Assembly: GCA_964438605.1 (NCBI GenBank)
Contig: CAYTKT010000034.1
Location: 1-24,899 of the forward strand
Source: Alangreenwoodia sp964438605
GTDB lineage: Bacteria; Bacillota; Clostridia; Peptostreptococcales; Anaerovoracaceae
Direction of reading: 5' to 3'
DNA: 24,899 nt
Each line of letters opens with the position of its first letter. Position 1 is the first letter of the stretch. The notes below the pieces were generated by a model that saw nothing but the letters and a program-made list of their open reading frames with translations, was not told where the DNA came from and ran no database searches. The translations under genes and the position numbers were made by a program. Below are positions 15,407 through 23,771 of the stretch, piece after piece.

Positions 15407-16849
15407 TTACAAAGCCGGTACGATATTGTGCGGAATATCAATATGGAAGGAACATGGTTTAGAGAATTTATCCATCATATGTTGGCCAAGTACTGGATCA
15501 TCTTGAAAGATCCCGTTTTGGGGCAGAGCTTTCAGTTTATCGACCATGTCCGAAAAGCTTGAAGCAGTCATCCAAGAGTCTTTATATGACAAAATGCCTC
15601 CGCCTTTTTCCGAATCATACGTCGTAATCCTTCCGATCGTCCAGTTTTCCAACACAAAAGTACGTAACTGTTCTCCAATACTTTTGAGGGAAAAATCTTT
15701 TTTTAATATTTCCGTTGTGAGAGATCCGATACTCCCCACAGACTTCATGCCTTCTTCTATTGTATCAAAATTTAAATATTTATCTTTCAGGTTGTTGAGG
15801 AAGTCATTTCTTGAATTAAGTGCGGCCTCTTTTATACTGCTGAAATTCCCCGTTTTTAAAGAGGTTGTGAGATTTTTCCAACCGTTTTTGATGCTTGATC
15901 CCGCTCCCCTCATCATTTCCTTCATGCCGCCTTTCGTTAAAATATCTTTTACTCTTAAATCTTTAAGATTCGCCATCGAACCGGTCGTCCATCCATAGAC
16001 ATTTTTAATCAAGCTCACTGCACTTTGTAAAAGCGATGCTATCGCAATTACAACACCGGCTATTTCAAATCCTTCTGCCACCATATGCCAGACCTCCGAA
16101 TCGCTTTCCCGGCGCAGCGTTTCCTGTACCGTGTCTTCCGCGCTTAGACGTCGCCCCAAAGCGGGATCGCCGTTTTGCACCGCTTCATAAGCCCTGGATT
16201 CATTGATAATATTCGTGATTCCGTTTATCGTGGCAAGTATCAGGCCTGCAACAGCAAGAACAATCCCATTTCCACTAAGCAGCGATCCAAGCAGCAATCC
16301 AACGGCGAGGACAACCGCACACACCGCTTCCACCACACCGGTGACCAGTTGCTGTCCGCCCTCATAATTCCACCAGTCCTTAACCGATTCTTCGATGTAT
16401 TCTTTGATTGCTCCGGCCTCAGCGACAGTATCCCCCATCCAGCGCCCGATAAAAGTTTTATTTCTTCCTTGTACCTGCAAAGAAATCATGGTTTCTGCCA
16501 CCACATTGGTCACTATGCCATGTGCACTTTTAAAGTTTCCCGTCAAACGCGAAACGGTCGCACGCACCGCTTTATCCGTGGAAAGACATGTTTCTTTCAC
16601 CACTGACAAATCCCTGGAATACCGCGAATAAGCCGTCGATTTTTCCCGCAGACTCTGCATTTTGCGATTCAGGCGGTCTTTTGCCGACTGAATATTCGAT
16701 GTCTGCTCGTGACTTGCCCGGTAATTATTCAGCTTTGCGTAGACCTGACTGTCAAGGTGATTCGCGTATGTCTCCAGTTTTTTCGCAACATTTTCCGCTC
16801 CCTTAGAAGCGTCTTCCAAACTCCTGTAGGATATGATCGCTACACTCAT
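15407..16849 (-). CDS. LXG-like putative T7SS effector with hydrophobic segments, 480 aa
   Basis: The N-terminal 160 residues are helical and resemble the targeting part of LXG-type T7SS effectors (MSVAIISYRSLEDASKGAEN; KLNNYRASHEQTSNIQSAKD). A conserved-looking junction (DWWNYEGGQQLVTG, 158-171) leads into two hydrophobic helices (about 167-213) and a third (256-284). The final 195 residues are polar/basic with no recognisable enzyme motif. The DNA of that 3' part (about 15.5-16.0 kb) is visibly AT-richer than its neighbours, as is usual for exchanged toxin domains. GAGGTG lies 9 nt before the ATG. Two small helical proteins are encoded just upstream and a two-TM protein just downstream, matching LXG operons (partners, effector, immunity). 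A membrane-targeting activity is inference; a structural T7SS role is possible. Confidence 0.78.
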   Translation of the reverse strand: MSVAIISYRSLEDASKGAENVAKKLETYANHLDSQVYAKLNNYRASHEQTSNIQSAKDRLNRKMQSLREKSTAYSRYSRDLSVVKETCLSTDKAVRATVSRLTGNFKSAHGIVTNVVAETMISLQVQGRNKTFIGRWMGDTVAEAGAIKEYIEESVKDWWNYEGGQQLVTGVVEAVCAVVLAVGLLLGSLLSGNGIVLAVAGLILATINGITNIINESRAYEAVQNGDPALGRRLSAEDTVQETLRRESDSEVWHMVAEGFEIAGVVIAIASLLQSAVSLIKNVYGWTTGSMANLKDLRVKDILTKGGMKEMMRGAGSSIKNGWKNLTTSLKTGNFSSIKEAALNSRNDFLNNLKDKYLNFDTIEEGMKSVGSIGSLTTEILKKDFSLKSIGEQLRTFVLENWTIGRITTYDSEKGGGILSYKDSWMTASSFSDMVDKLKALPQNGIFQDDPVLGQHMMDKFSKPCSFHIDIPHNIVPAL

Positions 16850-16906
16850 AGTTTTTTACACCTCTTTTCCGTTTTGCACCATTCAAGAAGAAACAAAGAG
16901 TCGATT

Positions 16907-17335
16907 TTAAAACGATAGCAAGCCGCCATTCAAACGATCGAGATACTCCTGACGTTCCCGTTCTCTCGCTGTATCACGCTGTGTTGCATTTTGATCGCGC
17001 TGTGTTTCGGCCGAACTTTTTAATCGTTCCAAATAACGGATCTCTTCATTCAAATTCGTCAAAGCCCCGTTCAGCTTGTTATCCGATGCCACGGAAGCTT
17101 CCCGGTAATCGTCGCACGCATCGGCGATTCTCCCAAAACAGGCATCCTGCCGGACCGACTGGACCAAATCCTGCCGCAGGCCGTCCATCTTCTGGTTTAC
17201 ATCATTCGCTTCCCCGTCAAAACCATTTTGCAGGCAATCCCGGATCCGCTCCAGTTCCTGGATATCTCTTTCATAATCTTTCACTTTATCTTTGAAGATC
17301 CCATACTGCTGGTCATACCACTTGCTGTCCATCAT
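16907..17335 (-). CDS. Coiled-coil YwqH-like (DUF5082-type) protein, 142 aa
   Basis: This is an all-helical, highly charged protein with long heptad stretches (residues about 10-40 and 95-135, for example NEEIRYLERLKSSAETQRDQ) and no signal peptide. Size and pattern resemble YwqH/DUF5082 helical proteins that accompany LXG effectors. An earlier in-frame ATG exists at 17356, but its AAGGA abuts the start codon. The ATG at 17335 has GGAG 8 nt upstream and is preferred. It lies between the Gly-rich WXG100-like gene and the LXG-like gene, so a role as targeting partner of the effector is likely. Family assignment rests on pattern and context, not on a diagnostic motif. Confidence 0.82.
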   Translation of the reverse strand: MMDSKWYDQQYGIFKDKVKDYERDIQELERIRDCLQNGFDGEANDVNQKMDGLRQDLVQSVRQDACFGRIADACDDYREASVASDNKLNGALTNLNEEIRYLERLKSSAETQRDQNATQRDTARERERQEYLDRLNGGLLSF

Positions 17336-17394
17336 TTTGATCACTCCATTTCTCATTCCTTATTCCGTACTGTACGAAACCATTCATCTTTTCA

Positions 17395-17814
17395 CTAACT
17401 TTTCGCCGTCACAAAACTTTGTCTAAGTTCGTCGTCTTTGTCTTCATAAGCTTGTTCCGCGTCCACAAGCGCCTTATACATCTCCTGCAGAGTGCTGTCA
17501 AAATCTTCGATCTTGCAAATCAGGATCGTATACTGCGTTTCAAACTCATTTCGCCCTTCTCCAACCCAGTTTCTCCTCACATCATCTGTAATCTGATGAA
17601 CCCGCATTGTCAGATTTTTATAGGACTCTACGATTTCCTTCATCTGCGTATGCGTATTGTTGATGGTCTGCGTATTGATCGTCCCCGAAACCATGCTGCC
17701 GCTTTTTCCGCTTCCCCAGCCACGGCCTCCACCTCCGCCGGTGCTTCCTCCAACGCCTACACTTTTACCGCTGCCACTTTGTTTTTTGGAATACGTTCCA
17801 TTTTTCTCCTCCAT
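17395..17814 (-). CDS. WXG100-like protein with a glycine-rich N-terminal extension, 139 aa
   Basis: Residues 46-139 form a WXG100-type helical hairpin with the turn RRNWVGEGRNEFE (W83-V-G85). Residues 13-45 are an unusual low-complexity Gly/Ser stretch (VGVGGSTGGGGGRGWGSGKS). There is no signal peptide. The ATG at 17814 has AGGAGG about 13 nt upstream, slightly far, but no better start keeps the frame. The gene begins 54 nt after the essC stop and is followed by the YwqH-like and LXG-like genes. It may be a partner (Lap1-like) of the effector or a structural WXG100 protein. The Gly-rich tail should be flexible. Confidence 0.85.
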   Translation of the reverse strand: MEEKNGTYSKKQSGSGKSVGVGGSTGGGGGRGWGSGKSGSMVSGTINTQTINNTHTQMKEIVESYKNLTMRVHQITDDVRRNWVGEGRNEFETQYTILICKIEDFDSTLQEMYKALVDAEQAYEDKDDELRQSFVTAKS

Positions 17815-17868
17815 ATCTGTATTTCATCCTCCTGTTTCATCATGGGATTCGCTCTCTTCGACATGTGT

Positions 17869-20800
17869 TCACTCAAACAGCTTAATCCTTGAGTAGTCAC
17901 CGCCTTCAAAACGGTATCCCATCGTTTGATCAAACGAACGATCGCCTCTGATTCGTCCGCTCACTTCAAAGAATTTATTTTCTTCCGCCGGTGCGAATAA
18001 AATTCCCCTGCGTTCATCGCGTGCGGTCTTCAACGCCTCGGAAGAACTGAAACCGATCACCGCATTTTCCACCGGGGTCAGCAGAAGAAAACCTTTCGTC
18101 TCATTTGCCTGCTTTAACGCGGCTGCCAGTTCCCTGCTCATGCTCTTATCCGCGCAGATTTGCCGGAAAAGATCCGGATTTTGCATAACCAGCAGGATTG
18201 TCGATATCTCCGACGTATCTTCCATCTCTGACCGGACGTTCAGCTCGCTATAGAACTGCTGAAGCAGCGCCAGGCCTTCCGCAGCATCGGACGTATAATC
18301 TCTCACAAATCCATAAGAACCGACCTCCTCCAGATTTTTCTGTCTGTCGTCAAGCACGATAGCTTCCACATTATGGAAAACAATATTTTTCGCCAGAATA
18401 TAAAACATTCCTTTGACAAAACGCGTTTTCGCATCGCTGTCGCCCAGAAGCGTCAGCGAACCCGTCCGCTCAATATCCAAACAGGAAAAATCGACCGTTG
18501 AGAAATCCATGCCGATTGGAATAATTCCAGCATCCTGGAAACGTTTCGGATTCGCCTTCATTTCATCCGCCAGAACTAAACGTTCCGGCACCATCGGGAT
18601 CTGTATCGCCCGGGCATCGCACGTCATATTGACCGTATTGATAAACGCACGGAATTCCTGACTGCGCTCCGCTTCTTTTTTGCTCGCTCCAAAGATCGCA
18701 GTCTGCCACTCAAGAATCCGCTTGTCGAGCAGAAACAGCGCGCGTCCCGGATTCTCCGCCGGCGTTTCTTTACAATGGCCGAACACATTGCTGTACTCCG
18801 AGGAATCGTTGCAGTGATACACGATCTTTCGTCCGAAGCTGGCCTGTGTACGATAGCTCAGCGCATTGGACGCCGACGCCGTCACGATAAACGAAAGTCC
18901 CACACCCTGCGCTTCCCGCGCCAGACTGTTGAGCTGTTCCGCCTGATTCGGAAAATACTCTTTGAACGCCGCCATATTGTCGATCATGACGACGACGAGC
19001 GGCATATCCGTATAACCGGCTTCGAGATACGAAGCAAAATTTCCGACGCCCTTGCCCGACAAAATCTGTTTTCTTTCTCCAATAACCGTATTCAGCAATT
19101 TAAATAAATTTTTGCACTTCTCCTCCTCGTTCGACAAAACAACGCCGCCGACATGAGCGGAATCCTCAAAAATTTTCAGCACCATACTCCCGCAGTCGAT
19201 CATATATAAATGAACCTGGCGCGGCGTATAACTCCGAATGAGGCCGTAAGTGATCGTCTGAAGCAATACGGTCTTGCCGGTCTGCGCAGAGCCGACGATA
19301 TATACGTTTTCTTTTGCCAGTTCAAGCGTAACGACTCCCTGACGCTGCTGTTCCGGATCGTCATAAAAACCGACCGGAACGGAAAACGACGCGAACTCTG
19401 AACTCGTTCCGTAATCCAGCTGGTCCGTCCGGACCACCGTCTCCAGCGGCGGCAGACAGATTCCCGGAAGACGCTCGATATTGTTTGCCTGACAGTAAAG
19501 TTCGACGTAATCAACAATCGCCTGTAATTGAGATTCCTGATTGGACGATTCTTCTTTTTTCTGATTGGTATAAACCAGCGTTTTCTTTCCCCACAGATTC
19601 CGTTCGTAGATGGAATAAATCCGTTCGCTCAGATCATTGCCTGCCGGAACATTTGCGCCGCTGTAAGCCGACTGAATCAATTCAAACACCTCATTGTTTC
19701 CGACCTGAAAATACGCACGCCCCGGCTCCACGATCTCCGCCGCCAGCGGACTTTTGATCACCTCGTTGCTGTCATCCTTTGTCTGCACCTTGAGACAAAA
19801 TCTAAATTTGGAATTCGACCAGATCTGTGCATCGACAACGCCAGCCGGTTTTTGGGTTGCCAGAATCAGATGAACGCCTAGCGTTCGTCCGATTCTGGCT
19901 GCCGAGATCAATTCTTTCATGAAGTCCGGATGCTCCGCTTTCAGTTCCGCAAACTCGTCGACGATGATGACAAGGTGCGGGATCGGTGTTTCTACGGCGC
20001 CCGCCTTAAACAGCCTGATGTAGTCGTTGATGTGATTAACGCCCGCTTCAGAAAACATTTCCTGGCGTTTGACGAGTTCCGCCTTAATTGAAAGAAGCGA
20101 ACGATTGATCTCCCTGCCGTCGATATTTGTGATCGTGCCGATCAGATGCGGCAGATGTTCGAACTGATTTGCCATACCGCCACCCTTAAAATCGATGAGA
20201 ACAAACCCCACATCATACGGATGGAACAGCGTCGCAATCGACAGAATATACGTCTGCAGAAGTTCACTCTTTCCGGAACCGGTCGTTCCGGCGACGAGGC
20301 CGTGCGGTCCGTGACCGGCTCCTTTGTCACTGATATCAAGGGAAACAATCTCCCCGCCGCTTCGGACTCCAATCGGCGCCGCGATGGTCCGATATACCTG
20401 AGAACTCTCCCACCGTTTCGACAAATCGAGGTCGTCCGCAGAGATAATCCCTAAAAGCTCAAATATCGTAATGTTTTTGGTCAGCTGCGCTTCCAGGGAG
20501 ATTTCGTCCACATACACGGCGCCGAGCTTCAGCGCCGTCTGCTGCGCCATCCGGTCAGAAATCGCCGGATAGGTGAACTCCGCAACAGCTTCTCCGTTGA
20601 CCGTCCTTAACGCGTGCCCCTGCCGCTGTTCACCGAGCCGGAGAATTTCGTTACATCCCTGCGGCAGATTTTCTTCATACTCCTCCAGAAACACAAAAGT
20701 AAAGCCAAATCGCCTGCTTTGTTCGATATATCTCGAAACCGGATGGCTGACGATCGACATTGAATCCGTAACAAAGACGACATACTGTTCCTGAAACAGG

Positions 20801-22395
20801 TAGTTTTTTTCTTCCCGAAGGAAATTTTCTCTGCCAGACAAAACGGTATACAAATATTCCAGTACGACGTTTTGACTTTCTTCATCACAAGCGATATTGC
20901 GAATGTCGAGCGTCTCATTTTCCACGTTGCGCAGCCATTTTAACCACTCAAACGATTCTACATAATTCTCATCGAGAAGGTATACCAGGCGGACTTCTTT
21001 ATAAAAGTGACGAATCGCCAGATCGAGCGTGATATTTTTCAGCATCTGCCGGAGCGCGTCAATTCTTCCGACAATGCCGACCCCGCACGAGGCGTTGAAA
21101 TCCGAGATGATCGGCGCGTCGTCGATATAGCGGTAGGTTTCTGCCAGTTGTGCCGGAAGCAGGGAGATCGGATCTTCTGTATCGATAAATTCCTGCTTGG
21201 AAAAGGTGACCGCACAAGACGCTTCGATTTTTCCCGTTCCCAGGTAGATCTGCAGATAATCCGGATCTTGAATCGTCCGCTCAAAAAGTCTCCGTCCAAA
21301 CTGGTCGACTTCGCTCAGACCGTTTTCGATTGACTCGTAGATCAGCCGGCGAATGCGCAGTTCTTCTGTCCGCATTTCTTGTATCCGCTGTTCTTTTTCG
21401 TCAATATACTGCAGATAGGATTCTTCCCGTTTTTTCGTCTCCTCCCGAAATGTCTTTGTATCCTGGATATAGGTAATGACAGAAACGATGACACCCATGC
21501 CCATTGATACAGCACTGTAAATGACGAATGTTCCTCCGCCGCCCATGACGCCGCGCAGAAGAATGGTCATAGCAATCATGACAAGCATTGGCAGGATGGT
21601 CAGCAGAATACTCCGGTTCTGCAGCGTCGGTTTCGCTGACGGTTGTTGAACTTCGACCGGCTCTTCCGGGATCTGATGCTGCACTCTCGTATTGCGGTGA
21701 AATTTCGGATAGCGAAAGACGGTCGCATGAGACTCTAGGAAACTCTGCGATAACCCGGAAAGCCGTATGGTCGTTTTTTCCGATGTGTACAGACAGTTTT
21801 CCTTGTAATAAAAGCTGCAGCCGACGAGAGAAAAGAAGTCGTGTTCCCTGATCTCCTGTCGTTTGGAAATTCGCGCACCGTTCACATAGACGCCGTATCG
21901 ACAGCCCGGATCGATCAGATACAGGGTGTCGTTTTGCCGCTGCAAAAAGACCGCGTCTTTTCCTAGATCCTCATCCGTGATCTGAATATTGGAATCAGGT
22001 GCGCCGCCGATTTTGATCTCCGGAATTCCTTGGAAATCGATTTTCCGGTTATAATCCTTCGTCTCGTAATCAAAATCGATCAGAAACTGGAGAGAAAGGG
22101 CCGTATTATCGGAATTCTGATAGCAAACCTCCCATTCCATCCCGTGTTCCAGGGAAAGACTGACCAGTTTTCGCACATCCCCCATATTAAAATACAGATT
22201 ATCGGAACAAACAAGATTCCAGCCGTCTTTGGAACGTGTAAAATCCAATAGAATTACGCCAAAAAACAACTCCTTTCGCAAACGTACCTCCGCATCGACC
22301 GTCGTCCCGATCGTCAGATGCGTCATCTCTGGAGAAAGTTCTACTTCCTTGTAGAGATTCCGATTTGATATCACTACCTTATACCGAGTTTTCAT
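17869..22395 (-). CDS. essC: EssC, type VIIb secretion motor ATPase (FtsK/SpoIIIE family), 1508 aa
   Basis: This is the central T7SSb motor, full length for the family. Two N-terminal FHA-like domains (about 1-100 and 105-205) precede two TM helices (262-281, 288-310) and a coiled coil. Three FtsK-type ATPase domains follow. D1 has Walker A GTTGSGKS (703-710), Walker B VIIVDEF (809-815) and the sensor segment ILATQKPAGVV. D2 has Walker A GSAQTGKT (1035-1042), with Walker B ending IDN rather than IDE (1138-1140). D3 has only a degenerate P-loop GDSDAKT (1318-1324) followed by AIVLDD. D1 is therefore probably the main hydrolysing domain, as known for the family. It lies 23 nt downstream of the esaB-like gene. 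GGGAGG sits very close to the ATG (2 nt), so translation may depend on coupling. Confidence 0.98.
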   Translation of the reverse strand: MKTRYKVVISNRNLYKEVELSPEMTHLTIGTTVDAEVRLRKELFFGVILLDFTRSKDGWNLVCSDNLYFNMGDVRKLVSLSLEHGMEWEVCYQNSDNTALSLQFLIDFDYETKDYNRKIDFQGIPEIKIGGAPDSNIQITDEDLGKDAVFLQRQNDTLYLIDPGCRYGVYVNGARISKRQEIREHDFFSLVGCSFYYKENCLYTSEKTTIRLSGLSQSFLESHATVFRYPKFHRNTRVQHQIPEEPVEVQQPSAKPTLQNRSILLTILPMLVMIAMTILLRGVMGGGGTFVIYSAVSMGMGVIVSVITYIQDTKTFREETKKREESYLQYIDEKEQRIQEMRTEELRIRRLIYESIENGLSEVDQFGRRLFERTIQDPDYLQIYLGTGKIEASCAVTFSKQEFIDTEDPISLLPAQLAETYRYIDDAPIISDFNASCGVGIVGRIDALRQMLKNITLDLAIRHFYKEVRLVYLLDENYVESFEWLKWLRNVENETLDIRNIACDEESQNVVLEYLYTVLSGRENFLREEKNYLFQEQYVVFVTDSMSIVSHPVSRYIEQSRRFGFTFVFLEEYEENLPQGCNEILRLGEQRQGHALRTVNGEAVAEFTYPAISDRMAQQTALKLGAVYVDEISLEAQLTKNITIFELLGIISADDLDLSKRWESSQVYRTIAAPIGVRSGGEIVSLDISDKGAGHGPHGLVAGTTGSGKSELLQTYILSIATLFHPYDVGFVLIDFKGGGMANQFEHLPHLIGTITNIDGREINRSLLSIKAELVKRQEMFSEAGVNHINDYIRLFKAGAVETPIPHLVIIVDEFAELKAEHPDFMKELISAARIGRTLGVHLILATQKPAGVVDAQIWSNSKFRFCLKVQTKDDSNEVIKSPLAAEIVEPGRAYFQVGNNEVFELIQSAYSGANVPAGNDLSERIYSIYERNLWGKKTLVYTNQKKEESSNQESQLQAIVDYVELYCQANNIERLPGICLPPLETVVRTDQLDYGTSSEFASFSVPVGFYDDPEQQRQGVVTLELAKENVYIVGSAQTGKTVLLQTITYGLIRSYTPRQVHLYMIDCGSMVLKIFEDSAHVGGVVLSNEEEKCKNLFKLLNTVIGERKQILSGKGVGNFASYLEAGYTDMPLVVVMIDNMAAFKEYFPNQAEQLNSLAREAQGVGLSFIVTASASNALSYRTQASFGRKIVYHCNDSSEYSNVFGHCKETPAENPGRALFLLDKRILEWQTAIFGASKKEAERSQEFRAFINTVNMTCDARAIQIPMVPERLVLADEMKANPKRFQDAGIIPIGMDFSTVDFSCLDIERTGSLTLLGDSDAKTRFVKGMFYILAKNIVFHNVEAIVLDDRQKNLEEVGSYGFVRDYTSDAAEGLALLQQFYSELNVRSEMEDTSEISTILLVMQNPDLFRQICADKSMSRELAAALKQANETKGFLLLTPVENAVIGFSSSEALKTARDERRGILFAPAEENKFFEVSGRIRGDRSFDQTMGYRFEGGDYSRIKLFE

Positions 22396-22418
22396 ATCCT
22401 CCCACCAATCTAAAATGT

Positions 22419-22673
22419 TTATCTTGTAAAATAAATTTTACTGCCATTGCGTATTCCGAATTCTCCAAGCGTTTTATCGCCCCGAAGTAGCGCAATCGGA
22501 TTTTCCGCCTGTAAATAACAATTTTTAATATTTCCGACATCTATGCCAAGTTGATACGCCTCATTCATGGCGGTCACGAATTCATTTGCTGTCATATCGA
22601 GAGGTACGTCAAGATCCCGATTCTCGCCTCTCTTTACCATTTCAAAATTTATAACTACATTTTCTTCGCTCAT
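22419..22673 (-). CDS. esaB: EsaB/YukD-like ubiquitin-fold protein, 84 aa
   Basis: This small cytoplasmic protein has the EsaB/YukD pattern: an N-terminal beta hairpin (VVINFEMVKRGENRDLDVPL), a helix (TANEFVTAMNEAYQLG) and the closing segment ALLRGDKTLGEFGIRNGSKIYF, typical of ubiquitin-like folds. There is no C-terminal Gly-Gly, so conjugation is not expected; the family is an essential or regulatory T7SSb component. The ATG at 22673 has AAGGAG 10 nt upstream. TTG and GTG codons 3 and 2 codons earlier are possible but too close to the ribosome binding site. It is encoded immediately before essC and 15 nt after the CpaE-like gene. Confidence 0.9.
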   Translation of the reverse strand: MSEENVVINFEMVKRGENRDLDVPLDMTANEFVTAMNEAYQLGIDVGNIKNCYLQAENPIALLRGDKTLGEFGIRNGSKIYFTR

Positions 22674-22688
22674 TGTCACCAAACTCCT

Positions 22689-23750
22689 TTACAAAACGAG
22701 GAATGCCGTCTTCTGGATCCCCAGGATATTCGAAAAATCACCGCACTTCATCGAATCGTAATCGTAAATATGCTCGATATAATCGCTAACCGAAAATTTC
22801 ATCGGTACATCCTCTGAGACAAGCGCATTGTATTCTTCTTTTTTAAAATCATTACAGATAAAAATATATTTCTCGTCGTTCATGCCGTTGACATTGCTGA
22901 CCAGCACATTTGTCGCATAGACAGAGGATTTCCGCTGGGTGGTCACGACGATCACACGGTCTGCCATTTGAATCAGTTCCGCTTTTTCTTCGTCAAAAAC
23001 AGTATCCGCATCGATCACGACATAATCATATTCTCCCGTGTGTTTCGCGCTCTTTGCGATGATCCCAAAAACAGAGTAAGACAGGCCCAAAGACATCAGA
23101 GCCGCTTTAAACGGTGGAAGATAGGAAAACAACTCTTTTCGCACCACATGTTTGATTTCGTTGTACACGTTTTCCGACGGTTCAGACAGTTTCGTGTAGA
23201 CGTCATTTTCCATGATTGGAGCGTCGTTCTCCAATCCGTACTGAAACGTCTGCATCCGGTCTGCATTCAGATAGAGCACTTTTTTATAATTCAGCGTCAA
23301 GCAGGCACTGACACCCAGGGCAACCGTTGTCTTTCCAGTTCCTCCGCAAGCGGAACATACCAGGACAATTTGCGATGCTTTTTTCGAGATCGCTGTGCCG
23401 GTTAAAATTTCCATGCTTTTGCTGACGATGACGTTAAAGATTTCTTTAATGCTCGTATACTTAAAAATACGGGTGACATTCCTGCCTCCAGTACTCTCTT
23501 CCGCTTCGTACTGCTCCGTCATCACAAATATATTCGTAATGTCGTGCCGCTGCAGAGTCTCATCATATAACCGGTCCGACACCAGAAGAAGATCTGCTTT
23601 CTGAGCCTCCAGGAACAGACGTTGAAAATATTCCGCCTCGGTTATGATCTCCAGATCAATCTTGTCAAAAAAATCTTTCGCAAATTTCAACTGCAGCGGA
23701 AGAATATAATTCATATCCGTATCCGCAACAATCACACGTGGTCTCGCCAT
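22689..23750 (-). CDS. CpaE/MinD-like P-loop ATPase, 353 aa
   Basis: A receiver-like N-terminal domain (about 4-115, starting RVIVADTDMNYILPLQ) is followed by a MinD/ParA-superfamily ATPase domain. It has P-loop SACGGTGKTTVALG (133-146), a Cys instead of the usual first signature Lys, and a Walker B-like segment YDYVVIDADT (241-250). This is the architecture of CpaE/TadZ localisation ATPases of pilus systems. It lies between the DUF6382/FHA gene and the esaB-like gene in the operon, with GAGGAGGAAGGTG before the ATG. It is not part of the textbook T7SSb set, so it may position the secretion machine or couple it to ATP state; this is inference. Confidence 0.9.
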   Translation of the reverse strand: MARPRVIVADTDMNYILPLQLKFAKDFFDKIDLEIITEAEYFQRLFLEAQKADLLLVSDRLYDETLQRHDITNIFVMTEQYEAEESTGGRNVTRIFKYTSIKEIFNVIVSKSMEILTGTAISKKASQIVLVCSACGGTGKTTVALGVSACLTLNYKKVLYLNADRMQTFQYGLENDAPIMENDVYTKLSEPSENVYNEIKHVVRKELFSYLPPFKAALMSLGLSYSVFGIIAKSAKHTGEYDYVVIDADTVFDEEKAELIQMADRVIVVTTQRKSSVYATNVLVSNVNGMNDEKYIFICNDFKKEEYNALVSEDVPMKFSVSDYIEHIYDYDSMKCGDFSNILGIQKTAFLVL

Positions 23751-23771
23751 TTCAACACCTTCCTCCTCTGT

